Assembly: GCF_049306965.1 (NCBI RefSeq)
Contig: NC_133194.1
Coordinates: forward strand, 13,449,001-13,513,000
DNA length: 64,000 nucleotides
Reading direction: 5' to 3'
From: Danio rerio
Lineage: Eukaryota; Chordata; Actinopteri; Cypriniformes; Danionidae
Made by a program: the position numbers and the translations under genes. A model generated the notes under the pieces. That model searched no databases. It saw only the letters and a program-made list of their open reading frames with translations, and was not told the origin of the DNA. Of the stretch, positions 13,275 to 23,997 are shown piece by piece; the first letter of the stretch is position 1; the number at the start of each line of letters is the position of its first letter.

Positions 13275-15618
13275 TGTGAACAAAAGTGTTTTTGAAGCTT
13301 CATATCATACTGAATGTTTTGACAAAGTTACTGAGTTTTTGGTCTTGGACCATTGGAGTCTATGGAGGATGAGAGAGCTCTCGATTTTGATCTAAAACAT
13401 CTTAATTTGTGTTCTGAAGATGAACAAAGCTTTCAGGAACTTCACATGGATAAGTCATTAAAACAGTTTTCAGCTGTGCATGAACTAATCTTTAAATATT
13501 GTAGAGCTACTTTTTTCATGTATGTTTAAAAGAACAAATCATTATCACTTCTGTGGAAGCTGGTGCAAATTTGTCAGTGATAAAAGTTTCTATTGAAATA
13601 TAAAACCATGTCCTATTAGAAATGTTTTGAATTTGTATTTCTTAACTTGATTTTTGAACATCTGAAACTTAAGACTAATTTTTAAGTCTGATTTTTATAG
13701 ACATATTTTTACATTTTTATTTACTCTGAATTCAAAGACTGCAGACATTGGGTATTTAAAAATACAGTTTTAGGTTTTTAAGAATTCAAATGAACACAAT
13801 ACAAATTCAGATTGTTGTGGCACTGTTAGCTTCATGTGTATTTAGGAGACGTTCACCCAGAATGCATCTTTGCACCTGAAACCCCTATCCAATGACTGTA
13901 AAAAGAAATAATGACTGGTCATTAAAGTTTGGTACTACAGCCAAACAAAATCTGATTGTAAGCTCATTTTTTGAGATATCAGCTTTAGGTAGAAAGAGAC
14001 CAAACTTAAAAACATGCTTCATCCAATAACTGAACTTTTTTATTTATTTTTTAATCATTTTTGGGTGAACTATCCCAATAAGTCTGTGCTCTATAGTTCT
14101 TAACCTTTTAAGTTGAAATATCATATTGTGCTTTTTAAAATAGCACAATGGATTTAAATGTGAAAAAGTACCTACAACATATATAAAGTAACTAACCGTG
14201 GTTATTAGGTGCTGAAAAAGCATACAAATGCACATTGAAAGTGCTTGAAAAGTGCTGGAATTTGAAGTTGAAAAAGGTTTAAGAACCCTGAATATGCAAA
14301 GGCCTTGGTTGCATCTGATATTACATTGTGTTTTTGTCAATTCAATAATAAAAATAAAAAAATCATTTTGAGCTTGTCCTCCTCTGACCTTTTAAAAGTG
14401 CTAATTGAAGCCCCAAATAATAAGTAATTAAATGTGAAAATGCCAGATGGAAATGGTAATGTTTCTCAACTGAACACTTATAATCAAATCAGTGTAAGCA
14501 CATTTTAATACCAGGCAGTAACGGTCAGACCTCCTTTTTTATTTAATAAATCAGTGTCTCACTTAGGGATGTAACGGTATCAGAATTTCACGGTACGGTA
14601 ATACCTCGGTATGAATGGCACGATACGGTATTTATTGAATCATTTACAGGAAAAACAAAAATAAGGAAAATACCCCAAAAAAATCGACAACACCGCTAAT
14701 TAGTAGGCGCACGGCGACAACAATACCCCCCCAACCCCCCCATTTTTATTTATTTTTTTTTAGAGAGAAACGGAAATGCTTCCACACATCCAATTTAAAA
14801 CCCACTTTAGGTTCGATCATTTCCAGCTCTTTTTCACCCCGCTACTAGCAGCACACTCCATTTCCGCATTACTGGATCTGTAGCGACAACAGACCGCAAA
14901 GGATGATGGTAGAATGTAGAATTGTAGTTTCCGATACCTCCCGTTCGCTTCATTCGCCTGAGCAAATTTTCTCAAAAGACCTATAGTTTTATCGAGTCAT
15001 GCGACTACGGTAATATTAAAAAAAATTGCTATTGCGTTATTACGGTATTTACAATACCGTTACATCCCTAGTCTTACTGTATTGAAAAAAATTGGCAATT
15101 AAAGGATGGTCAGCTAGAAATGACATTTCTGTTACTAATTACTTGTACTATGTTGTTTTAATCTCATTCATCTTCAGAAAACAAATTAAGGTATTTTAGA
15201 TAAAATCCATGAGCTCTCTCATCCTCCATAGGCAATAAAGCAACCATAAACATTCCATGTGACTACAGTCTTTAACTGTGATCAAACGAAGCTCCAAGAA
15301 CACTTTCTATGCCAGAAAAACTGTAAAAATGACTTAGTTCATCTTTGTCTTGTATATCAGATCAGGGGCATGTTTACTTCGGGCAGTACAACACTTGCGT
15401 GTTGCGCTGCTGACTCTGACAATACGCCGTACTCCCCACAGTAAACAATCACCCTGACCTGCTCTGGAAATGGTCTAGAATGCTCTGCTCTGGAATGTCT
15501 AAAGTGAAAGGCTTTTTCTGCTTGCGTTTCCTCTTAGACGCAGGGCTCAGTGCAGTGGCGGGTTCCTCCTTCATGGAAACTGCTGTTCGGGAGTGGGATA
15601 CCTCCTCTCCTCTTCTGA
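5858..15618 (+). CDS. psmg2: Proteasome assembly chaperone 2 (PAC2), complete
   Basis: PSMG2 pairs with PSMG1 to build the 20S proteasome alpha-ring and stop off-pathway dimers; it acts in cytosol and nucleus. Seven coding exons give 261 codons (human 264): 5858-5914, 6303-6474, 7863-7921, 10048-10166, 11813-11989, 12070-12190, 15538-15618. Each junction has GT-AG signals and the frame is kept across all of them. Recognisable segments are GNVGQLAVDLLISTLNM and YFHTDCLIPMAGNNPYAS (exon 2), LPEG-equivalent IPGGGVTKCLYTDC (exon 5), SEGDNIPDAFALINCLNDW (exon 6), and the ending WKLLFGSGIPPLLF (exon 7), all close to human. The start MFISSGDAVPSFKGFTLIL aligns with the human N-terminus. Introns 2, 3, 4 and 6 carry MITEs; intron 6 is 3.3 kb with a long AT repeat and a hAT-like element. 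No defect seen. Confidence 0.96.
6780..7295. mobile_element. MITE-like repeat rich in AGTCTTAAAA words
   Basis: Both ends carry variants of GTCTTAAAAAG (near 6798 and 7250), in keeping with an inverted-repeat element related to those at 11031-11535 and perhaps 20509-20923. Non-coding. Lies in psmg2 intron 2. Confidence 0.45.
7505..7768. mobile_element. MITE copy, 'GTTCACCCAAAAATG' family
   Basis: Shows the family's word order: TACTCATCTTCCTGTTGTTC, TTTCTTCTGATGAACACAAA, a central CTTCCATAG, then the inverse half with GAAAGAAACTCAAAC, GAGTAAATGATGACA and ATTTTTGGTGAAC. Psmg2 intron 2, just upstream of exon 3. Confidence 0.7.
8511..8704. mobile_element. hAT-like MITE with perfect 8-bp target duplication
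   Basis: A 194-base inverted-repeat element running from CAGGGGTATCCAAACTCGGT to GAGTTTGGACATGCCTG. It is flanked by identical 8-base repeats CTTTAAGT (8503-8510 and 8705-8712), the duplication length of the hAT superfamily. No coding capacity. Psmg2 intron 3. Confidence 0.85.
8848..9745. mobile_element. MITE copy, 'GTTCACCCAAAAATG' family, split by another MITE
   Basis: The left part (8848-9085) has ATAGGGATAGTTTACCCTAA, GCTGAACACAAAAGC and GAAAGAAACTCAAAC. The expected right end, TCATTTTTTTGGGTGAATC, appears only at 9717-9735. The 0.6 kb between them is a second element (9088-9690). Confidence 0.6.
9088..9690. mobile_element. MITE nested in the preceding one
   Basis: The left end has GCATTTCCCAAACAACAATG and the right end TTTTGGGAAACCCAATG; read inverted they share TTTCCCAAA followed by related sequence (cgttag/gtaact words). 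Matches in style a common zebrafish repeat. Non-coding. Confidence 0.5.
10406..10597. mobile_element. hAT-like MITE with perfect 8-bp target duplication
   Basis: Relative of the element at 8511. Starts CAGGGGTGCTCAACCCTGTT and ends AGGGTTGAGCAGCCCTG. Perfect 8-base duplication ATTTAAGT at 10398-10405 and 10598-10605. The inner TCAAACACACCTG and CAGGTGTGTTTGA words form part of the inverted arms. Psmg2 intron 4. Confidence 0.87.
10780..10899. repeat. poly(T) tract and (GT)n microsatellite
   Basis: A T-rich run to about 10810, and a GT repeat at 10864-10899. Confidence 0.9.
10973..11790. mobile_element. MITE copy, 'GTTCACCCAAAAATG' family, split by another MITE
   Basis: Left end AAAGGAACAGTTCACCTAAA near 10977; right part from 11545 has CTTTCTTCTGTTGAACACAA, GAAAGAAACTCGAAC and TTTTTTGGTGAACTACCACT. 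The halves are parted by the element at 11031-11535. Ends about 20 bases before psmg2 exon 5. Confidence 0.65.
11031..11535. mobile_element. MITE nested in the preceding one, GGGTTTC ends
   Basis: Left end AGGGTATCCGTGGGGATTTA; right end GGTGAAAGCTGCAGAAACCC, whose inverse GGGTTTCTGCAG resembles the left. Inside are AAAAGTCTTAAA words and their complements. Common zebrafish repeat in style; non-coding. Confidence 0.6.
12240..13192. mobile_element. Probable DNA transposon fragment
   Basis: The right end, read inverted, is AAGGGGTGTAACGGTTCACA, a hAT-like terminus I recognise from cyprinids, and further in CACGGTTCGGTATGTTTTCG. The left end is not defined. The interior has short open stretches with no recognisable transposase. 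A long AT repeat abuts the right end. Psmg2 intron 6. Confidence 0.4.
13194..13271. repeat. (TA)n microsatellite
   Basis: About 78 bases of uninterrupted TA repeat. Confidence 0.97.
14564..15070. mobile_element. hAT-like MITE, TAGGGATGTAACGGTAT ends
   Basis: Terminal inverted repeat TAGGGATGTAACGGTAT at the left, and ATACCGTTACATCCCTA at the right with two extra inner bases. Flanked by GTCTCACT (14556-14563) and GTCTTACT (15071-15078), an 8-base duplication with one mismatch. Non-coding. Psmg2 intron 6. Confidence 0.85.
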
Positions 15619-16320
15619 AACATCTCTTTATGAACTCCATATTTGATCTGCAGGTCTGACTGTTTTAAGGATGAACCAGGGAAATCACTGATGGACTCAT
15701 GTAAAGGTGTCAAACTGCACTAAATACACGTTTATGCTTGTCATACAGTACAGAAATATAACCTGCTAACATTATTTTTTGCCAAATGATGTGTCCTGAG
15801 TCGTTTTTGCCATGCTTGATAGTGTCGTCCACACACCGGTGGAGAACAGAACAGCTCTGGCTTTTTGCCACTTGAGTTTCCCAGCAGAGCAGCAGTTCTT
15901 GTAATGTGATGCAGCGCTAAACCTGCGCTGACAAGTTGTGAGCTGCTCTTATGGGAAGCCCTTTTTTAAGCCCTTTTCTTACAGTAAATTGACCATTGTT
16001 GTTTACCAAGAAATACCACTGACGAAAAAAAAAGTAATCCCATCATTACTGTTAGCTGATGTGAAAATGATAAATGTATTTGACAAAACCAGCAAAGATA
16101 TCTCTGGGTTTAAATGTGTGTATAAGACAAGTACAGGTTTTATTATTTTAAAATCAGTAAGGATGCATTTATTTGATCAAAAATGCACCACTAAAACTAT
16201 TACAAAAGTACCAATAGTTTTAAAAGCAAAATTGGAGATAGATTTAATAAGATTTAAGAATGACTGCATTGGAAACAATTTGGAAGTTGAATTTAGCTAA
16301 ATCTTTTGTTAACATGCAAA
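15619..16320. other. psmg2 3' flank, no second gene seen
   Basis: Presumed psmg2 3' UTR followed by AT-rich sequence. A 120-codon open frame starting at 15938 has no recognisable domain and biased AT-rich composition, so I do not call it a gene. No clear AATAAA just after the stop. Confidence 0.5.
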
Positions 16321-16637
16321 TAGGCATGGGACGATAACTGTTTTAAGGTATACTGTGGTTTGGAAAAGTCAAGGTTTTAAAACCACCAAAATTTTCTGCT
16401 ATACAGTTCCGAAGGTTTGTGTTAAAATTAAAAAAAAAAAACATTTTTTGTTTTGTTTAGCAGAAAAGAAATATAAAGATGCTGTTTTAATTGTGAAAGA
16501 AATCTGTGTTTTTAAAACTAATGAAGACAGCCAGTCATTAAAAAGAATATACTTTAGAGCAGTAATCACAATACCGCAAAACCGTGATATTATCCAAGAT
16601 TATCATACCGTCAGAATCTTATACCAGCCCTTGCCTA
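16321..16637. mobile_element. hAT-like MITE, TAGGCATGGGACGATAA ends
   Basis: Left end TAGGCATGGGACGATAACTG; right end read inverted TAGGCAAGGGCTGGTATAAG. Inner words GGTATACTGTGGTTT and AAAACCGTGATATTATCC are also complementary. The 8-base flanks (CATGCAAA, TGTGAAAA) are only a rough match. Confidence 0.65.
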
Positions 16638-17103
16638 TGTGAAAAAACAAATTTATTACTTAAAGTTTTTTTTTTTTTTGAGATACCAGCCCTAAATTTA
16701 AAAGCAATTACATTTGTGATGTAGATTTTTTTTTTAAACCACAATTTTAGATTAAAAGTTGTTTTAAAAAAAGATTTGTCTGTATTGTCCAAAACAGTAA
16801 ACAGAGTTCTATAACTTAAAATTTCATTTCCCACCATCGGGAAACCTCAACTTCATGGCAAATCACTAGTTTAAGTTGCAATGTTGCCTGCCAGGTGAAC
16901 TGCACTAAAGAGGGTTACATTTTCTAGTCCACGTAATAGTGAGGAAAAATATCACAGATACCATAAAAATATTAAGCAGCAAAACATTTGCAACATTTCT
17001 TTTGAGTGTTAAATCAGCATATTATAATGACTTCTGAAAGAAAACACAACATTAAAAATGTCCTTAGTTAAAACCCAGCGTTACGTTCAAACTAAGTTCA
17101 GTG

Positions 17104-17940
17104 GTGCGTAAATTGTAACTTAGGCCCAATCCCAATTCCATTTTTGTACCCCTAACCCTTTCCATTCACCCTTAAAACCGAGGGTGAAGGGGAAGAGCTT
17201 CAAAATTTACCCCTAAGAATAGGGAAAGCACCAGCACACGTCATTGCGATCTCTTGCTTCATATAAGATCAGACGATCGCGACAGCTGTAGTTATTACAG
17301 TTGTGTTATTTTTTGCTATTTATCTTCAGGAAATCACTGAAGGCATATATCATGCTATCATAACGATCTAATTTGGCAATAAGATTGTAACTGTACTGTG
17401 TATTTACACAGTGGCCATATTCATCTATGTAAACACACGAAAACAACACTTACATTATGGCAGACACTGTAATAAGCTCATTCTCAGCCACTAGACTTCT
17501 CTGAAAGGGTATTCAAGTGTCAGAATGTTGTGGGACTGCTGTACAGGAGTTTTGATTAATCATTAATTGTGGAATTTTTATTTTAGTGTTTTTTTTTTTA
17601 AAGCATGATGGTAAAACACAAACACAGCTATGAATATTTTATTAAACGTGTGTTTGTTTGTTTGTTGCAAAAAATCGTAATAATGACAAAAAATACTAAT
17701 TTGTGGATCTCCTTCCGGGTGCAGCTGTGGCAGGTGTATTCTGGGAAATTTTCTTACACCTTGGTTTCGAGTATGGTCCTGAAAAATCTTCGTTTGAAGG
17801 AGTGTATACCCCATGCCTTACGCCTTCAAGCTAAAAGAATTGGGACACCACTACCCTTCACGGGAACGCAAAAAAATTAGGGGTAAGGGGAAGGACTAAG
17901 GGGTAGAATTGGGATTGGGCCTAAGTTACAATTTACGCAC
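17104..17940. mobile_element. Inverted-repeat element with perfect 35-bp termini
   Basis: The first 35 bases, GTGCGTAAATTGTAACTTAG followed by GCCCAATCCCAATTC, recur exactly inverted at 17906-17940. Further in are AGGGGTAAGGGGAAGG-type words on both sides. No convincing protein; a 91-codon open frame is present but unrecognised. Part of the larger palindrome 17104-18258. Confidence 0.75.
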
Positions 17941-17949
17941 TACCCTTTA

Positions 17950-18258
17950 TTTTGAGCTAAAATAAAAAACGCTATAATCCCTAAATGCACAGTACAGTTA
18001 CGATCTTATTGCCACATTATATCATTATGATAACATAATATATGCCTTTAGTGATTTCCTGAAGATAAATACCAAAAAATAGCACAACTGGAATAACTGC
18101 AGCAGTCGCGATCGTTTGATCTCATATGAAGCAAGAGATCGCGATGACATATGATGACGTGTGCTAGTGGTGTGGTAAATTTTGAAGCCCTTTCCCTTCA
18201 CCCTAGGTTTTAAGGGCTAAGGGGAAGGGGTACAAAAATAGAGTTGGGATTGGGCCTT
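17950..18258. mobile_element. Inverted partial copy of the preceding element's left arm
   Basis: Read inverted, this stretch follows 17120-17420 closely: GGCCCAATCCCAACTC, GGTGAAGGGAAAGGGCTTCA, GATCTCTTGCTTCATATGAG, TATTTATCTTCAGGAAATCA and GGCAATAAGATCGTAACTGT all have near-identical partners. Together with 17104-17420 it makes an inverted repeat of about 0.3 kb per arm. Confidence 0.75.
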
Positions 18259-19685
18259 AGTGTCCCTTTAAGTCACAACGAGACTACTCTTTACCTTGCA
18301 CACTGCTAGTGCAACGGCCCCTGGACGCTAGATTTACCCTCACACCAAATGGCACAGAATAATTAGTTTGGACATTTTGGACAGTATAAATAGTTAAGCA
18401 ATAACATCAGCTTGACTGCTTCAGTGGGAAAAAAACGAATCAAGCAACACATTGTTACAGAAAAAAAAATAGTAGCAGTTTTATTTCATGGATCCTACTC
18501 CTGAATTAAGAATAGTAAGACTCTTCAACATCAGACACAGCTGGCTTGTTCTGTGTGTCTTCACCTAACGCAATGTCTGTTTATCATTTTGTACAATCTT
18601 ATTATTATGTTTTGTTTTGTTTTTTTACATTTCAGAAGGTAGACTATGTACACAATGTGATCACGCGTCAATAGGACGTCATCTAATAATCTCACAAACT
18701 GGATTTGAGCATTACAGCCCTGTAGATATGATAGGAAATTTCAAGTAATTTCATATAAAAAATAGAGCATTTCATTTTGCCTTTGAAAAAAAGTCGTCTT
18801 AAAAATACAATGTGTGAACAGCATTAGAAACGCGTAGACCTACTTTCAGATCCTGCTGTTTTTTTTTTCCCCCCAACAAAACAAAAAGCAAACTAAACAG
18901 AAAAGATGATATGTCCGACAAAATAAAAACCAATCCAAACCATGGCGATGCGGTCCTCTTGATATTATTGAGTTTCGTCCACTGATATAGTGCTGGTGTG
19001 TGTGCTGTTGTTCAGAGTGGAGAAACCTTGTCGAGGAGTTCATGCTGTAAACGGCTTTGAAAACACAGGGGTGGGATGGGGAGAGAGATATGGGATGGAG
19101 ATCTCTTGCTGAGGTTGCCATGGAGTTAGGAGTCATTGGTTGTTCTCGCTCTGTCAAAACAATGGCAGAATACAAAGTCAAAACATGCAAGACTTTAATA
19201 AAGTTAACGGGTTACTTCGGCCACAATGAAAATTAAACATTTACTCGCCCTCATTTTGTTCTAGAACAGTAGAATTGATTTTCTTCAAAGCTGTAAATGT
19301 CTTTAGCTTTTCCTTTTTTGAATCAGGTTAGGTCCTGCCAAAATATTATCAAAATGTACAAATGCAACAGAGTGCTGTAGCCGTGATGCTGTTTTAGTGG
19401 GTTTTATTCTAAGATTTTTGAATTTATAAGTTAAGGTCTTTGCACACTGAAGTTTTTGTATGCGCTTTTTTTTTCCGCATTCATACGTGGAAAATTCATC
19501 ACATAAACAAATCTTGCACACTGAGTCTGATGTGTATTAAATAAGAGTTCAAGCAGCGATACTTGGTTCTCTTTTCTCCAAAGTAGAAAAAGAAAGAGGA
19601 ATAAGCTACATATTGTGTTCCAATACTGCATAGAGAGGAAGGAGAGTTCAGCTCATCATCAAAGATTGCTATGATTATCTCCAAA
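18259..19685. other. Unassigned region, possible minus-strand 3' exon
   Basis: No repeat family recognised for most of it. On the minus strand, 18846-19163 begins after a plausible acceptor (TTGTTTTGACAG) and is less AT-rich than its surroundings, with a 114-codon open frame starting just upstream. It could be the last exon and 3' UTR of an unknown gene, perhaps linked to 24469-24623, or nothing. Confidence 0.25.
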
Positions 19686-20340
19686 TGATGATGATGATGA
19701 TGATGAAAAGCCTTTATTTGTCACATACACTTTAACATGTAGTGAAATTGGACCCCCCACGACCATCCACAAACATCACACATTTGAGGGGAAGACAGAG
19801 AGGTAGTCTTTAGAAACAGGAGATAAGATACATTCGGGAAAAGAGAGGTGGAAAAATGCCCCTCTTAGACTATCCTTAAAGTAGGGCGATGTGAGATCAG
19901 GGGGAAAAAAGCCCAGCAACCAAGCACATAAACATTGACATAACATTGTATAGGTTGTGATGGGGGGTGATTGTCTATCTGTAGCGGTGTAGGTAAACCT
20001 GTGGAGTCTCAGAACAGGAAGCAGGAATTCAGAGCTTCTCGTTATCTTGTTCTCCGAGGGAAGTTAATTGTCTCCAGCCAAGGCTGAAGCCAAAAGAGAA
20101 ATGGGAAAGATCTTCAAATTTGAGTCAATATCTGCCAATTTCTCAGATGTCTAATGTCCGTCACTGGTCTCCAGGTCTGTCCAAATGTTGTTACAATGCC
20201 GCTAGTTTCTCGCCGATGCTTTCCAATTTGCGGTCTATAACCACAGTCTGATTACTAACAACTCTGCTCACCACCGTTTCAATCCAGCCGGCCAGCTTGG
20301 TGGGGTTTTGAGCTGCACTGACCTCTTTTATCAATCAGGG
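19686..20340 (-). mobile_element. Non-LTR retroelement-like fragment, family unknown
   Basis: On the minus strand the 3' end reads GTGACAAATAAAGGC followed by a (TCA)n tail, typical of LINE or SINE 3' ends. Upstream, at 20324-20191, a short coding-like stretch reads KEVSAAQNPTKLAGWIETVV, then SRVVSNQTVVIDRKLESIG and EKLAAL before a stop. I cannot place it in a family. Confidence 0.4.
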
Positions 20341-20508
20341 AAAGATTTTAACACACAGGTCAAATGTATTTTTTTAATGTGCAAAAATTACGGTTGGAAA
20401 TTTCAGACTTCGGTGTGCAATAACCTTAAAACTTAATGATTTGCTAAATATAACTCGGTGTGTTTTATTAAAGTTTGCACATAATTACATCCCAAGTATT
20501 CCCTTTCA

Positions 20509-20923
20509 CAGGGTTCCCACATTTCTTGAAGTACTTGAAATTCAGACAAACAGATTCAAGGCCTGGAAAGTTTGAAATTAAATTAGTTTATGGTGTAATT
20601 TAAACAACTGTACTGTGCTGCTATCAAAAACAATAAGAAATTCTACTCTAGAAAATCTATGAACTGAATAACTGACAAACAATATCCATTTTATCAATAT
20701 TTTAGAAACCGCATTTGAATATCACCAGCATTGAATTTAAGACACATTCAAAACAACATCTCTGATATTTTATTGTAAGTGTAAGTGACTTGTTAAGTAC
20801 AGTAAGAATTAAGTACAGTAAGCGGTGTGTATTACAAAAGTGCTTGATGTTAAAATTTACGGTGCTTTAAAAAAGTTCTTTAAAGTCTCTGAATCTACTG
20901 TTTGAGAAAGAGTGGGAATCCTG
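20509..20923. mobile_element. MITE with CAGGGTTCCCAC ends
   Basis: Left end CAGGGTTCCCACATTTCTTG; right end read inverted CAGGATTCCCACTCTTTC. Inner sequence is rich in AGTACTTGAAA-type words. No clear target duplication. Non-coding. Confidence 0.65.
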
Positions 20924-21151
20924 CTTTTATTAGTTTATTATAAACAAAATTTTTAAAAAGAAACAAATTCTTCAGAATTCATGTTTTTAGCATGGCTTTG
21001 TGTAATTGAAGCTGTTAGGTAAAATGTCAAGTATCATCAAGTAGCATTTACCACAAAGCTTTGTTAAAAGAATTTGAATGCGCATAGAGTCGAACAGAAA
21101 TATAAGCGAGTTTGAGAACTCTGTATAGATCGTTTTCCATATAACTTGGGG

Positions 21152-21551
21152 TAGGCCTGTCACAATAAGGAATTTTTGCTGTGCGATATATTGTCACAGA
21201 AATTGTTAAGATAAGCGATATCATTGTCATTTTGAGATAATCTTATATAATGATTATATAACAGCATAATAATGCAAATATCCATGAACACTTTAAAATA
21301 CTTATCATTCTTAAGGTTACTTATATTCTTTAATCTGATGTTAAACAGGTAAATGTCCTATTATATATATGCTATTATATGCCCTATAAGGTAAATGTCT
21401 AATTATACACTTCGACACCAGTGAGTTAGATTGTAAACGTCACTGTGAAGTGGCTTTAAAGTTAATTGTGATTTTGTAAATATACATTGCAATGGCAAAT
21501 TAATTAATCTCCAAGTATTGCAGGTTAAGTCAATATATTGTGACAGGTCTA
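21152..21551. mobile_element. hAT-like MITE, TAGGCCTGTCACAAT ends
   Basis: Left end TAGGCCTGTCACAATAAGG; right end read inverted TAGACCTGTCACAATATATT. Inner GCGATATATTGTCACAG is related. Flanks ACTTGGGG and TTTTGGGT are a possible 8-base duplication with three mismatches. Confidence 0.65.
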
Positions 21552-22500
21552 TTTTGGGTCTCTAAGAAACAGAAGTCATATTAGTTTGATCTACTTCTTT
21601 AGATGAGAACTGGAGATTTATATACATTTGAAAATTCGTATAGCTTTCCAAGAATGTCATGGGAATTTGTAATTTCTCCCGCTTTAGTATTAGAAACTCC
21701 GTCACAAGTCATGTTAATACTTTTGTGACACTGAAAAGTAATCAAAGATTTTATAGACAAAAGATGTTGTCAACAAGCTTGTTTTGATAAATGAAAAATG
21801 CAGCTTTCATATGTAAATGAAGCTTAAATAAACAAATCAATCAAACGATATTTAATTTTTTAGACTCCTGTGTAATGAGTAAATGATTGAACTTTCAGTA
21901 TTTTGGTTACTCCCATAAAGTGGCGCATACATTTTCCATTTTTCTTTTCAAACTCGATCTTTGATAGTGTATTAGCAACGAGAGCACAACAACCTGGTTC
22001 CAGAAGTAAATGCTTTACTCATATTCTCAATATGTAAATTACTTTTTATGAAATTAAAGTTTTTTAAATGAACTGAATATGCTTGTGTTGAACCCACTTG
22101 TTTGCTTTAATCCGAATGACATGAATTGAGTTTCCATATGCTCTCAAAATATTTTGACGTTCATGGTTGATTTGAGAAATATGCTTCTGGAACCAGAGCT
22201 GCAGAAAAAAGTGGGCGAGCAATAAAGCACTCCTGAGAGAGTTAATGTCCCACCATGCAGCAGAGGCATCAACATGGATGAAGCACTTATTACTTTGACA
22301 AAATTCAGCATTCTCTACTGTTTTCCACTCATTGATCACGAGTGGGTAAAATGTTCCAACAGGTTATGATTAGTCAAATCTGGACTAGTAGGTCTCAACC
22401 TTTAGACTCAGACCATAACCTGTCCAGAGTAAGCTGATATACACATCGGATGCTTCTGTTGGTGTTCCAATTATAATAACCCCCAAAACATCAGGTCTAA
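21552..22500. other. No gene or repeat recognised
   Basis: AT-rich sequence; a 91-codon minus-strand open frame (22064-22339) has no recognisable similarity. Confidence 0.5.
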
Positions 22501-23600
22501 GTGTGCTTTCACACCTACACTTTAGTTTCGGAACGTATCTCGTTTGCCCAGTTAGCGCGGTTCGTTTGGCATATGTGAACAGGGCAATCGTAAAAGTAAT
22601 TGCTCTGAGATCGCTTGAGTGAGGTGGTCTCGGCTCGATTAAAACAAACTCTGGAGCGGTTCGATTGCAGTGAGAAAGCGATCCGATCCGAGCGCGGTTA
22701 TATCACTGTGTTTTATGGATATGTAATAGGCTTACGGCTATATGAAGAGAGAATTATGAGTATAACGTGAAGTTTCGCAAGTCTCTGGATGCCCACAAAC
22801 GAGTGATGATCTCCCGGTAATCTCGCGTCTCCCTCCCGGTCCTCAGATAGTGATCGTCGCGCACCCTTCTCACGACCTCCCCACCGCATCTCTCCTCAGA
22901 CACGTAGCGCGCGCACCCTGTCAATCACCACCAAACCACCACCTCTCCTGACAGCTGAGCGGGACGCTGCAAAATAAACCCTGATTTGTTGCTCTTTGCT
23001 CTTGGAGGGGTTTGCTTTCACACTGCAAAGTTCTAATCGGACCAAAAAAGCTAAAACAAGTCACGTGCAAGTAAACTCTCCTCACATTGGTTATAGTGTC
23101 AGGGTTTATTTTGCAGAGTGCCGCTCAGCTGTCAGGAGAGGTAGTGGTTTGGTGGTGTTTGACAAGGTGCGCGCGACGAGTCTGAAGAGTGAGGAGAGAT
23201 GCAGTGGGGAGGGGTGAGAAGGGTTCGTGACGTAGCCTATTTGAGGACCAGGAGGGAGACGCGAGATTAACGGGAGATCATCATTCGTTTGCGGGCATCC
23301 AGAGACTCGCGAAACTTCCCGCCCTACTCATAATTCTCTCTTCATATAGCTGTATGCCTATTACATATCCATAAAACACAGTGATATAACCGCGCTCGGA
23401 TCGGATCGCTTTCTCGCTGCAATCGATCCGCTCCAGAGTTTGTTTTAATCGAGCCGAGACCACCTCACTCAAGCGATCTTGGAGCGATTGATTGGGCGCG
23501 GATCCGAGAGCGATTGCTGGTTTCACATTTGCCAAACGAACCACGCTAACTGGGCAAACAAGACAGGTTCCGAAAGAAAAGTGTAGGTGTGAAAGTACCC
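22501..23600. mobile_element. 1.1-kb element with inverted arms of about 490 bp
   Basis: The arms 22501-22988 and 23098-23600 are near-perfect inverses. Paired words include TTTGCCCAGTTAGCGCGGTT / AACCACGCTAACTGGGCAAA, CGATCCGATCCGAGCGCGGT and CAAAATAAACCCTGATTTG / TCAGGGTTTATTTTG. The ends, GTGTGCTTTCACACC and GGTGTGAAAGTACCC, resemble those of the element at 24951. Only about 110 bases lie between the arms. No transposase. Confidence 0.85.
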
Positions 23601-23854
23601 AAAATCTGTATATTTATATTATATTAAATCATTTAGGAACATAAATCCCATTCCAAAGAGAAGTTTTGACCACTGGCTTTTGGTCGAATCTTTATCCATC
23701 TGATGAATCTAAAAATGTATTTAATGATGCTTACTTATTAACCCAATGACACAATATTTAATGGAATCATTTCAACTAGATTGCAAATCCAGTTATGTGC
23801 ATGGAAAAGTGATGAAGAGGGTCAGGAAGGAAAATGAGGCCAATTTTACGCTTA

Positions 23855-23997
23855 ATGAGATAGTTCACCCAAAAGAGAAAATTCTGCCATAATTTACTCA
23901 TCCTCAACTTGTTCCAAACCTGTTTGAATTTCATTCTTCTGTGGAACACAAATGAAGATATATTAAAGGAACAGCTTATTTTGGGTGAAATGTCCCT
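23855..23997. mobile_element. MITE copy, 'GTTCACCCAAAAATG' family, internally shortened
   Basis: GATAGTTCACCCAAAAGAGA at one end and TTATTTTGGGTGAAATGTCC at the other, with AATTTACTCATCCTCAACTT and TTCTTCTGTGGAACACAAA between. The second half is mostly missing. Confidence 0.7.

Noticed and set aside
15449-15640. A 63-codon minus-strand frame with a KRKRKQKK run
   Set aside because: It is antisense to psmg2 exon 7 and its upstream intron; no independent evidence for a gene.
15938-16300. A 120-codon plus-strand open frame
   Set aside because: Lysine/isoleucine-rich composition as expected from AT-rich DNA, no domain, no splice context.
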